The notes under the pieces were generated by a model, which saw nothing but the letters and a program-made list of their open reading frames with translations, was not told the DNA's origin and made no database searches. This document shows, in pieces, positions 5,290 through 12,623 of a DNA stretch of 12,764 nucleotides (positions are counted from its first letter, which is position 1; each line of letters starts with the position of its first letter). Source of the DNA: an uncultured Clostridia bacterium (lineage in GTDB: Bacteria; Bacillota; Clostridia; TANB77; CAG-508); the NCBI GenBank assembly GCA_947631385.1, contig CANRLE010000024.1, positions 1 through 12,764 of the forward strand, given 5' to 3'. The position numbers were made by a program, and so were the translations under genes.

Positions 5290-8200
5290 TTATAATACAT
5301 ATTTTTTAATTAAGATAACTCCTCCTGCAATTACTACTAGAACTATAAATCCTAATGCGAAATAAGTAGTTCCTTTACCAGTTCCAATTGTTAGCATTAC
5401 TGGTGCATCATCTATATCGTCTTCTCCGTCTTTCTTATTGTCTGGTGTTGAATCTCTATCTGGTACTCCCTTATCATTATAATCTTCTGAGATTTCTGCT
5501 GTATTATTCATAACTCCCATATTATTTTGATTATTTACCCATGTAAGAAGTACTTGCACTTCTGCATATTCTCCTGGTTGTAATAATGTATTTTCTAATT
5601 GTCTGGTAGATATCACATTATTTCCTTCATCTTTCCATCCTGGGTTATCAGCTGCTACAAATTTTAGTCCATCTGGTATATAGTCTGTTACTTCTTTTGC
5701 ATAACCAGCTATATCACCTTCATTAGTAACTCGAATTGAATATCTAAATTTAACTGTTACTTTATTTAATTTGTTTCTATGAATTTCTACTTTTACTACA
5801 TCTTCTGGGTCATCATATGGTTGATGTCCTGTTTGTGTTACTGTTTCTTTTCCATTTTCAATAACTATTGCTTGTGTTACCCATTTTCTTAATGATAAGT
5901 CAAATTCTTTTAGTTCTACAAACTCTTGATCTTGATCGTCTTCACCATCATTCCATTCGTCTGGTGTTGAATCTTCATCTTTTACAGGATCTCCATCTTT
6001 GTCTGTATTTTGTGTTATTTGTGCTGAGTTAACTAGAATTTTATCAGAACTATTTGGTTCTACAACTCTAAAAACAATTTTCACATCTTTATAGTCTGGA
6101 TTTGTATCTGTGATTTCTTCTTCAGCATTAAATGCTTTTAATAGTGCTGGATTTTCTTCTTCGTCATCTTCCATACGAGCTTCACCTTGCTCTTTAGATA
6201 GATAATCTGTTTTTACTGTTTCTGCATTTTTTACATCATCAGTTTCCTTTCCAGTAGCATCATACATTACCCATCTATATTCTGTATTTGTGGCATTTTG
6301 TGGTAAGAACTCTAATCCATCTGGTATATCATCAGCTATTTCACTAGCATATCCATCTATCTCACCTTCGTTGTATACTCTTATTGTATATGTTACAATA
6401 TCCCCTTGTACAACATCAACTGGGTCTTTAGAATGTTCATATTTTATTTGTCCATTTTCTTGCATTCTTGGTTGTGGTACTCTAGTGTCTACATTTTCTT
6501 CATTAACTTTTGTAATAAATTTTCTTAACGCTAAGTCAAATTTCTTTACAACTACTTTTTCGAAATCGTCGTCATCTTCTTGATGTTCATTATATTCAGG
6601 TAAATCTTTGTCCTCTGGCTTTTCTAAATTGTCTTCAACCGAATCTCTATCTTCTACTGGTTCATGATCTTCATCTTCATATTTCGTAATATCTGCGATA
6701 TTCGTAACATTTTGATTTGCTTTTACAGAATCATTTAAATGACACATAATTGGAACTTCTTCATAATCTAAGTTATATCTTTCTGCATCATTAGTTGCTA
6801 ATTCATTAAGCTCTGCCTTTTTAATTAGTTTATCAGCAAGATATTTTGTTGTTACTGTTCTTCCATCTTCAGATACTTCCCATCCATATTGTTCATTAAA
6901 GCTTCCATCAACAAATTCTAAATACTCAGGTAAATGATCTTCGATTTCTCCTGCATAAACATCAATATTTCCTTCATTATATACTCTTAATATATAAACA
7001 ATGTAGTCTTCTCTTTTTACTTCTACTGGTTCTTTAGATTGATTATAAACAGCTGTTGTAATTAAGTCTCCATTGTCATCTAGTGTATTCAATTTAGAAG
7101 TATCTACAACTGGTTCTCTTGTATAAGAACCATCTTCATTTCTCAAGTATTCATTATCTTGAATGTTATTATCTCTACTTACTGCCGCAATAAATTTTCT
7201 CAATGCTAAATCTGCTGGTTGTATTACTACTTTTTCAAAATCATCATCATCTTCTTGATGTTCATTATATTCAGGTAAATCCTCATCTCCTGGTTTATCT
7301 AAGTTTTCTTCATATGAATCTCTGTCTTCTACTTTTTGGTTTTTCTCGTCTTTATACTCTGTAATTTCTGCAATATTTGTCATATTTTCGCCTGTTTTAG
7401 CTGTATCTTTAACATAACACATAATTGGAACTTCTTCATAGTCTAATACATACTTCTCTGCATCACTTGTTGGTAATTTATTAAGTTCTGCCTTATTAAT
7501 CAATTTATTAGCAAGATAATTTGTTGTTACTGTTCTTCCATCTGATGATACTGACCATCCATATTTTCTATTGAAATCTCCATCTACAAATTCCAAATAT
7601 TCTGGTAAATAATCTTTTATTTCTCCTGCATAAGCATTTAAACTTCCTTCATTATATACTCTTAACATGTATACAATATAATTTTTCTTCTTAACATCTA
7701 CTGGTTCTTTTGGATGGTTATATGTAGCTGTTGTAATTAAATTTCCATTTTCATCAAATGTGTTTAATTTAGATGTATCTACATCTGGTTCTCTGTCATA
7801 AGAAAATTCACTTTCCTCTATATCACTATCTTTACTTACTGCTACAATAAATTTTCTTAATGCTAAGTCAAAAGATTCTAAAACAATATTATCATAATCT
7901 TCATCGTCTTCTTCATATACTGACCATTTATTATCTTCTTTGTAGTATTTATCACTGTTCTGTTTTGTCCATGTATCTTCGTCTTTTCCTGGATGAGAAT
8001 CTCTATCTGTTACTTCATTTCCATTTTTATCAATATGTTCTGATATTGCTGCTTCATTTCTTATAATTGTTCCATCTACATCTTTTGAAATTACTCTTAA
8101 TTTTACTGCTAAATCTTTATATGAAAGATCTCTTTCTGCTTTGTTTCCATCATTTTTTCCAAATGCTTTAATCAAAGTAGGGTTTAATGTTGATTCATTT

Positions 8201-10704
8201 TCTTTTGATAAATATGTTGAAGAAATTCGAATAATTTTATCTCCTTCTTCATTGTATTCAAAGTCTCCCCATAAATAATCTTGGTTAAATGATATAGCTT
8301 CCTTTTCTGCATCTGATAACGTTGTGTCTTCTTGTAATTCCTCATCTTGTTTATCAGACCATATTAATTCTAATCCCTCTGGTATATCTTCTACTATTTT
8401 TTGAGCATAACCATCAATAGTACCTTCATTATAAACTCTAAATGTATATGTAACAATGTCTCCCAATTTTATATGAACTGGCTCTTTGTTCATTGTATAA
8501 GTAGCTGTAGTTCCTGTCATATTTCCATTTTCATCTGTTCTATTTAAATTACTTACATCAACACTTTCAATTCTTTCTGGTTCTGGATTATTATTTACTG
8601 CTGAAATATATTTTATTAATTTTAAATCAAATGCTTCTGGTAATATCTTAACCTTTTCGAAATCATCATCATCTTGTTGTCCTTTAAAATATGGCATTTC
8701 TTCTAATGTTGGTGGCACAGGCTCTGGATTTTCTGCATGTCCTTTGTAATTTGGCATATTATCATTTGAAACACTTGGACTGTTTGATGTTTGTGAATCT
8801 ATATCACTATCTGTAATAGCTCCTCCACCTTCTGCTTCTGCATCAAATGCTTCTGATATCCATGCTATATTTGTCAAAATTTTACTATTATTTTGGTCTG
8901 GTTTAGCTGTTATTTCGCATGTTATCTCAACACTCTCACTTTGTGGATCTCCACTTCCTGTATAAGCTTGTAAACTTCCTGATACTCCAGATTTTCTTTT
9001 TAAATATATGATATTTGTACTTTCATCGTATGGATGATCAGGATCTATTTCATAATTTCCACTTATACTATCTTCTACAAGTTTCAATCCTGCTGGCAAT
9101 TGGTCTACTATTTTCGTAGCATAACCATTTTTCTCTCCTTCATTATAAATAGTTATGTTATAAGTTACTTTATCTCCTGAACTTAATATTACAGGGTCTT
9201 TTCTATGTTTATATGTTGCTGTTGTTCCATCAGGTGCTGTCAAAGTACTTTCATCAATATCAGGATTTCTTGTATTTTCAATAGCTGTTCCATTTATTTT
9301 TGTTATATATTTTCTCAAAGCTAAATCAAATTTCTTTTCTGGTTCCTTTGGTGTTGCTGTTAAATTAACTTCACTTGATAATTGAGTTTCTTTTAATTCA
9401 ACAAGTGGTTGTTCATTTGTATGTTCTGTTGATGCCCATAAAGTCATATCTGTATTTCTATAATTAAACTTCACATTAATTGATACTGTTTTTACATCAT
9501 TTTTTGGAATTGAAATATAAAAATCTTCTCCTAACGTTTCTTCAACTTTATTTACTTGATTTGTTTTATTTTTTAATATAGTGTAACTTGTATTTGGTGA
9601 ATCATTAACTTTTACAGTAAAATCTATTGTATATGGTAAAGCATTAGTTGAACTTTCTGTAATACGAATTGGTCCTATTAAATAATTTCCTTCACTTATT
9701 TCATATCCTAGAGTTCCTGCATTTCCAGATACAGAAGGTTGCGTTACTGTTGCAGGAACTGTTGTAGTAGCTGTTGCATTAGTATATTTATTAGCATTGG
9801 CTTTTGCTTGTTCTATAATATATTTATATAACATATGAGCTTGAAAAGCTCTAAGCTCTCCCCTACTATTTCCGCCTTGATCATTATCCGTACTCAACTT
9901 ATAATTAGTTAAAGCTTTGTAACTATTTCCATTATCCGAACTATATGTTAGCCAAGATTCATTATCCTCTTCACCTGTATGATCATATTTATCACCATCT
10001 TCACCATAATTTGTAAAATACCAGATTGCTGCCTGCTGAGTTGCAACAATATCATTATCAGTCAAAGGATATTTTCCTGCTTGAATATCTGCTATTTTCT
10101 GTATTACAGATGCATCTTCTTCTTTAGCTGCTTGCTGAATAATATTATTTTTTAAGTTTTGTTTTTCTGCATCAGTAGATTTTCCTGGTATATATAACAT
10201 ATCTAAGGTTGCCAAAAGCGCATCATAACGGTTAATAGTACCACTCTTTCCATCTGAAATAGTTTTATTTACTAATTCTTTATATATATTATTCTCAGAA
10301 GGATGGTTTACTATTTCATTTCTTTCTGTTTTCATATTAAAAGAAACATTATAAGGTTGCCTTTGTGAAGTAGCACTACTAGACCCTGTAAAACCTACAC
10401 CTGCTTTAACACAATAGAAATCAACAGTGTGATATGTCCCTGTTGTTGCATCATCATATTTGACAATATTATAGATTTTAGCTCCATTATCTCCAGGAGT
10501 TCCTATTCCATATCCCATTTCAAATTCTTCTGTTGGACTATCCTCTTTTTTGTCTTTATTTCTTTTCATTACAGCTAATATTCCCATGTAAATTTTTTGA
10601 TCTTCTGGATATGTTATAGATGCATATGAAACATTTTGGGATAAAATCATTACTATTAACATAGCAATTGCACTTAAACTAAATATGATTTTTTTCAAGT
10701 TCAT
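5290..10704 (-). CDS. Cys-Gln thioester (TQXA) surface protein with six DUF11-like repeats and a C-terminal membrane anchor
   Basis: This is an 1804-residue surface adhesin-like protein. A signal peptide (1-28) with likely cleavage after VSYA leads into a thioester domain (about 30-310). C98 in FYCVKAG and Q223 in TQQAAIW are the expected thioester pair, as in Gram-positive TED adhesins that bond covalently to host amines. A beta-rich region spans about 330-455. Six DUF11-like repeats start at 459, 692, 945, 1164, 1389 and 1601, each opening with (F/A)DL.L.K and carrying a (Y/T)NEG...(L/I)P..L core. Acidic linkers with DxDS and EDDDD lie between them. The protein ends GKGTTYF plus a hydrophobic helix (about 1781-1799) and KKYVL. 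There is no LPXTG, so it is probably membrane-held rather than sortase-linked. Cys596, 1096 and 1321 are additional cysteines. AAGGAG is close upstream of the ATG; the gene has its own promoter and terminator. The host or self ligand is unknown. Confidence 0.93.
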   Translation of the reverse strand: MNLKKIIFSLSAIAMLIVMILSQNVSYASITYPEDQKIYMGILAVMKRNKDKKEDSPTEEFEMGYGIGTPGDNGAKIYNIVKYDDATTGTYHTVDFYCVKAGVGFTGSSSATSQRQPYNVSFNMKTERNEIVNHPSENNIYKELVNKTISDGKSGTINRYDALLATLDMLYIPGKSTDAEKQNLKNNIIQQAAKEEDASVIQKIADIQAGKYPLTDNDIVATQQAAIWYFTNYGEDGDKYDHTGEEDNESWLTYSSDNGNSYKALTNYKLSTDNDQGGNSRGELRAFQAHMLYKYIIEQAKANANKYTNATATTTVPATVTQPSVSGNAGTLGYEISEGNYLIGPIRITESSTNALPYTIDFTVKVNDSPNTSYTILKNKTNQVNKVEETLGEDFYISIPKNDVKTVSINVKFNYRNTDMTLWASTEHTNEQPLVELKETQLSSEVNLTATPKEPEKKFDLALRKYITKINGTAIENTRNPDIDESTLTAPDGTTATYKHRKDPVILSSGDKVTYNITIYNEGEKNGYATKIVDQLPAGLKLVEDSISGNYEIDPDHPYDESTNIIYLKRKSGVSGSLQAYTGSGDPQSESVEITCEITAKPDQNNSKILTNIAWISEAFDAEAEGGGAITDSDIDSQTSNSPSVSNDNMPNYKGHAENPEPVPPTLEEMPYFKGQQDDDDFEKVKILPEAFDLKLIKYISAVNNNPEPERIESVDVSNLNRTDENGNMTGTTATYTMNKEPVHIKLGDIVTYTFRVYNEGTIDGYAQKIVEDIPEGLELIWSDKQDEELQEDTTLSDAEKEAISFNQDYLWGDFEYNEEGDKIIRISSTYLSKENESTLNPTLIKAFGKNDGNKAERDLSYKDLAVKLRVISKDVDGTIIRNEAAISEHIDKNGNEVTDRDSHPGKDEDTWTKQNSDKYYKEDNKWSVYEEDDEDYDNIVLESFDLALRKFIVAVSKDSDIEESEFSYDREPDVDTSKLNTFDENGNLITTATYNHPKEPVDVKKKNYIVYMLRVYNEGSLNAYAGEIKDYLPEYLEFVDGDFNRKYGWSVSSDGRTVTTNYLANKLINKAELNKLPTSDAEKYVLDYEEVPIMCYVKDTAKTGENMTNIAEITEYKDEKNQKVEDRDSYEENLDKPGDEDLPEYNEHQEDDDDFEKVVIQPADLALRKFIAAVSRDNNIQDNEYLRNEDGSYTREPVVDTSKLNTLDDNGDLITTAVYNQSKEPVEVKREDYIVYILRVYNEGNIDVYAGEIEDHLPEYLEFVDGSFNEQYGWEVSEDGRTVTTKYLADKLIKKAELNELATNDAERYNLDYEEVPIMCHLNDSVKANQNVTNIADITKYEDEDHEPVEDRDSVEDNLEKPEDKDLPEYNEHQEDDDDFEKVVVKKFDLALRKFITKVNEENVDTRVPQPRMQENGQIKYEHSKDPVDVVQGDIVTYTIRVYNEGEIDGYASEIADDIPDGLEFLPQNATNTEYRWVMYDATGKETDDVKNAETVKTDYLSKEQGEARMEDDEEENPALLKAFNAEEEITDTNPDYKDVKIVFRVVEPNSSDKILVNSAQITQNTDKDGDPVKDEDSTPDEWNDGEDDQDQEFVELKEFDLSLRKWVTQAIVIENGKETVTQTGHQPYDDPEDVVKVEIHRNKLNKVTVKFRYSIRVTNEGDIAGYAKEVTDYIPDGLKFVAADNPGWKDEGNNVISTRQLENTLLQPGEYAEVQVLLTWVNNQNNMGVMNNTAEISEDYNDKGVPDRDSTPDNKKDGEDDIDDAPVMLTIGTGKGTTYFALGFIVLVVIAGGVILIKKYVL
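5401..9330 (-). repeat. Six-copy DUF11-like domain array inside the surface protein
   Basis: The copies begin at residues 459, 692, 945, 1164, 1389 and 1601 (DNA 9330, 8631, 7872, 7215, 6540 and 5904), with periods of 168-253 residues. Every copy has a Lys in the first strand (465, 698, 951, 1170, 1395, 1607) and an Asn in a final N-x-A-x-I strand (612, 883, 1110, 1335, 1559, 1734). The last copy is shortest; copies 2 and 5 carry extra loops after the P-x-G-L core. Confidence 0.88.
6541..7872 (-). repeat. Tandem duplication: DUF11 repeats 3 and 4
   Basis: Repeats 3 (7216-7872) and 4 (6541-7215) match along their whole length. Shared segments include LPEYLEFVDG, DGRTVTT, NKAELN/KKAELN, DYEEVPIMC and LPEYNEHQEDDDDFEKVV. 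At DNA level 6572-6606 and 7247-7281 are identical over 35 bases, offset by 675 bp (225 codons). The other repeats are far more diverged, so this pair is a later in-frame duplication. Confidence 0.88.
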
Positions 10705-10747
10705 TTTTTTCTCTCCTTTAAATAATAATTTCTCTTTCTGTATTCTT

Positions 10748-10775
10748 ATTTTACTCTTTTTTTTTACTAAGTCAA
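10748..10775 (-). promoter_or_regulatory. Sigma-A-like promoter of the surface-protein gene
   Basis: TTGACT (10770-10775) and TAAAAT (10748-10753) on the minus strand are 16 bp apart. They lie about 44 bp upstream of the start codon. The spacer carries an A9 run, which may bend the DNA and could vary in length, changing promoter spacing. Confidence 0.65.
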
Positions 10776-10826
10776 TAGGTATTTTTTCCTTATTTTTTTT
10801 ATTTCCTTTTTATTACCTTTTTCCAC

Positions 10827-10950
10827 TTACGGAAATGCATTTAAGTGATTTAACTCATTAAAAAAAATTCCTACATTACAATTATATTACTTTTTTGCTA
10901 CAAAATCAAGGCTTTACGTAAATTAATTTCATTTTTTCCTATTTCCGTAA
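10827..10950. promoter_or_regulatory. Candidate operator cluster: three TTACG-type sites
   Basis: TTACGGAAAT (10827-10836) and its perfect inverse ATTTCCGTAA (10941-10950) flank the 10-bp palindrome TTTACGTAAA (10913-10922). Centre-to-centre distances are 86 and 28 bp. All three share TTACG in sequence that otherwise contains almost no G or C. They lie between the two divergent promoters, so one regulator could act on both. The regulator is not identifiable from sequence. Confidence 0.35.
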
Positions 10951-10969
10951 TATTATCTTGAATTTTAAG

Positions 10970-10997
10970 TTGAAAAAATCATAATTTCAATTATATT
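10970..10997 (+). promoter_or_regulatory. Weak candidate promoter of dacF
   Basis: TTGAAA (10970-10975) and TATATT (10992-10997) are 16 bp apart, which would give a leader of about 20 nt. The region is so AT-rich that other assignments are possible. DacF in Bacillus is sigma-F controlled, and I could not recognise that promoter type here. Confidence 0.33.
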
Positions 10998-11012
10998 ACC
11001 ATATATTTTGAT

Positions 11013-11019
11013 AGGTGAT
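11013..11019 (+). promoter_or_regulatory. Ribosome binding site selecting the TTG start of dacF
   Basis: AGGTGAT matches the 16S rRNA 3' end. AGG ends 8 nt before the TTG at 11024. The in-frame GTG at 11015 lies inside this site and has no ribosome site of its own, so TTG is the better start. Confidence 0.6.
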
Positions 11020-11023
11020 AAAA

Positions 11024-12235
11024 TTGATTAATAAAAATAAAGTCTCATCTATATTTATTATATTTTTTTGCACTTTTATAATATTCGCATCAACACCTAT
11101 TTATGGTAATGATAATAGTAATATTAACTTAAATTCACGTTCTTGCATTGTTTTAGATAGATTAAGCAAAAAAATTCTTTATGGAAAAAATGAGAAAAAT
11201 AAAGTTAAAATGGCTTCTACTACAAAGATAATGACAGCAACAATTGTTATTGAAAATGCTTCATTAAATCAAACTGTAGAAGTTTCAAAAAAAGCAGCGA
11301 ATACAGGTGGTTCACGACTTGGATTAAAAACTGGAGATAAAATAACTATTCGTGATTTGTTATATGGTTTAATGCTATGTTCTGGTAATGATGCTGCTGT
11401 TTGTTTAGCTGAGAGTATTGCTGGTAGCATAGCAGAATTTTCTAATTTAATGAATACTAAAGCACAAGAATTAGGACTTGAAAATACTCATTTTGAATCA
11501 CCACATGGTTTAGATTCAGATGAACATTATACAACAGCTTATGAGTTAGCACTTCTTGCTGATTACGCTTTACAAAATTCTACATTTTTGAATATTGTGG
11601 GAACTAAAAGTTATACTGTTACAATAAATGGATATCCTAAAACGATAAATAATACTAATGAACTTCTTGGAAATTTGAATGGTGTATATGGAATTAAAAC
11701 TGGTTTTACTAATGGTGCCAATAGATGTCTAGTAACAGCATGTAAAAGAGGTAATATGGACGTCATTTGCGTCGTTTTAGGTGCTGATACTAAACATTTT
11801 AGAACTCAAGATAGTATAAAATTAATTGAATATGCTTTTGAAAATTATGAATATTATGACTTAAAAAATTTTGTTACAAATTTTTTAATTGATTGGCAAA
11901 GAAATAATTCTAATTACTTTTTTATAGAAAAAGGAGCTTCCAACGATTTAAACATTTGTATCGATGATTCTCTTGCAAAAAATCCTATTATACCAATTAA
12001 GAAAACTTTAAGAAACGATATAGAAGCTTCTTTATCTTTAAATTCTTATTTAAAAGCTCCTATCAATAAAGGAACTTTATTAGGCAAATTGACTGTATCT
12101 AGCCAAGGAGTTATTATTGCAGAATTTGATTTACTAGCTGATACAAATATTAAAAAGAATAATTTATTTGATTATATGCTTAACTTCTTTAAGTTTTATC
12201 CTAACCAAATAGAAATGTCTATTACAAAAAAATAA
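11024..12235 (+). CDS. dacF: D-alanyl-D-alanine carboxypeptidase (DacF type, peptidase S11)
   Basis: This penicillin-binding protein of the low-molecular-mass class removes the terminal D-Ala from peptidoglycan stem peptides outside the cell. Counted from the TTG start it has 403 residues. A signal peptide comes first (about 1-29, hydrophobic IFIIFFCTFIIFA). The catalytic domain has S65-x-x-K68 in MASTTKIMTA, SGN at 120-122 and KTG at 225-227, all intact. The segment ESPHGLDSDEHYTTAYELA is typical of the family. A C-terminal beta domain follows (about 290-375), then a hydrophobic, partly amphipathic end (FDYMLNFFKFY) that may hold it to the membrane. I prefer TTG because AGGTGAT lies at proper distance, whereas an in-frame GTG at 11015 falls inside that site. 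It is the only plus-strand gene here, divergent from the adhesin. The DacF versus DacA/DacB assignment is less sure than the enzyme class. Confidence 0.92.
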   Translation: MINKNKVSSIFIIFFCTFIIFASTPIYGNDNSNINLNSRSCIVLDRLSKKILYGKNEKNKVKMASTTKIMTATIVIENASLNQTVEVSKKAANTGGSRLGLKTGDKITIRDLLYGLMLCSGNDAAVCLAESIAGSIAEFSNLMNTKAQELGLENTHFESPHGLDSDEHYTTAYELALLADYALQNSTFLNIVGTKSYTVTINGYPKTINNTNELLGNLNGVYGIKTGFTNGANRCLVTACKRGNMDVICVVLGADTKHFRTQDSIKLIEYAFENYEYYDLKNFVTNFLIDWQRNNSNYFFIEKGASNDLNICIDDSLAKNPIIPIKKTLRNDIEASLSLNSYLKAPINKGTLLGKLTVSSQGVIIAEFDLLADTNIKKNNLFDYMLNFFKFYPNQIEMSITKK

Positions 12236-12263
12236 AAACCTCTCTTTTTACAGATTGGTTTTT
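12234..12263. terminator. Bidirectional terminator between dacF and acpP
   Basis: AAAAACC (12234-12240) pairs with GGTTTTT (12257-12263). The inner TCT/AGA can extend the stem past a 2-nt bulge. T-rich sequence follows on the plus strand, and ATTTTTTT follows on the minus strand. It overlaps the dacF stop and lies 7 nt beyond the acpP stop, fitting two convergent genes. Confidence 0.7.
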
Positions 12264-12270
12264 TATTTTA

Positions 12271-12513
12271 TTATTTTACATTTTCTTTTATGTAGTCAAC
12301 TACATCTCCTACTGTTACTACTTTTTCAGCATCGCTATCAGGAATTTCTATATCAAATTCTTCTTCTAATGCCATAACTAATTCTACTATATCTAATGAA
12401 TCAGCTCCTAAATCATCAATAAATGATGCTTCCATTGTTACAGCTGTATCTGCTACTCCTAATTGTTCTACAATAATTCCTTTTACTTTTTCTAATACTT
12501 CTTCTGAACTCAT
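12271..12513 (-). CDS. acpP: Acyl carrier protein
   Basis: This 80-residue, acidic carrier of growing acyl chains works in fatty-acid synthesis and is cytosolic. The phosphopantetheine attachment serine is S39 in the classical DDLGADSLDIVEL motif. The helix after it (ALEEEFDIEIPDSDAEKVVTVGDVVDYI) matches the family end to end, and length is normal. A longer reading frame opens at 12558, but I chose the ATG at 12513. AGGAGGTGA lies 10 nt before it (12524-12532), family homology begins there, and the predicted transcription start falls at about 12558. It lies downstream of plsX on the same strand, the order common in Firmicutes where plsX, acpP and fatty-acid genes travel together. A separate promoter in the gap should raise ACP above the level set by plsX. 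Confidence 0.96.
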   Translation of the reverse strand: MSSEEVLEKVKGIIVEQLGVADTAVTMEASFIDDLGADSLDIVELVMALEEEFDIEIPDSDAEKVVTVGDVVDYIKENVK

Positions 12514-12523
12514 AATTTCGAGT

Positions 12524-12532
12524 TCACCTCCT
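12524..12532 (-). promoter_or_regulatory. Ribosome binding site of acpP
   Basis: AGGAGGTGA on the minus strand is a nine-base match to the 16S rRNA 3' end, 10 nt before the ATG at 12513. It rules out the upstream ATG at 12558 as the main start, because it lies inside that extension. Confidence 0.85.
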
Positions 12533-12564
12533 CTCAAGTTTATAAATGACTCATTCATATTTCA

Positions 12565-12593
12565 TTTATATTATATGTTGTATTATTTGTCAA
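12565..12593 (-). promoter_or_regulatory. Sigma-A promoter of acpP
   Basis: TTGACA (12588-12593) and TATAAA (12565-12570) are 17 bp apart on the minus strand, within the 110-bp gap between plsX and acpP. Transcription would begin near 12558 and give a leader of about 45 nt. Confidence 0.75.
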
Positions 12594-12623
12594 GTATATT
12601 ATAAAAATATTTTCATTTTATAC

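Larger units (their letters stand above)
10705..11023. other. Divergent intergenic region between the adhesin and dacF
   Basis: These 319 bases hold no credible gene. On the adhesin side are its ribosome site (10711-10718) and promoter (10748-10775). In the middle are three related sites: TTACGGAAAT (10827-10836), the palindrome TTTACGTAAA (10913-10922) and ATTTCCGTAA (10941-10950), the last being the exact inverse of the first. On the dacF side are a weak promoter (10970-10997) and a ribosome site. The rest is AT-rich sequence without visible structure. Confidence 0.6.

Noticed and set aside
5086..5295. Plus-strand open frame across 5086-5295
   Set aside because: It overlaps the start of the PLP-enzyme gene, its promoter and the adhesin terminator, and has no ribosome site.
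5290..5400. LPXTG sorting signal at the adhesin C-terminus
   Set aside because: The residues before the last hydrophobic helix read VMLTIGTGKGTTYF, with no LPXTG or close variant.
6541..7872. CRISPR array or mobile repeat in the repetitive region
   Set aside because: The repeats are several hundred bases long, diverged and in frame with one protein; there are no short direct repeats with unique spacers.
6290..8066. Plus-strand open frames 6290-6583 and 7860-8066 within the adhesin gene
   Set aside because: They are shadows of the repeat-domain codons, with no start signals and no recognisable protein features.
11015..11023. GTG at 11015 as the start of dacF
   Set aside because: It lies inside the AGGTGAT ribosome site, with nothing suitable upstream of it; TTG at 11024 is correctly spaced.
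12514..12558. Start of acpP at the upstream ATG (12558)
   Set aside because: The added 15 residues contain the ribosome site of the internal ATG and coincide with the predicted transcription start; ACP homology begins at the internal Met.
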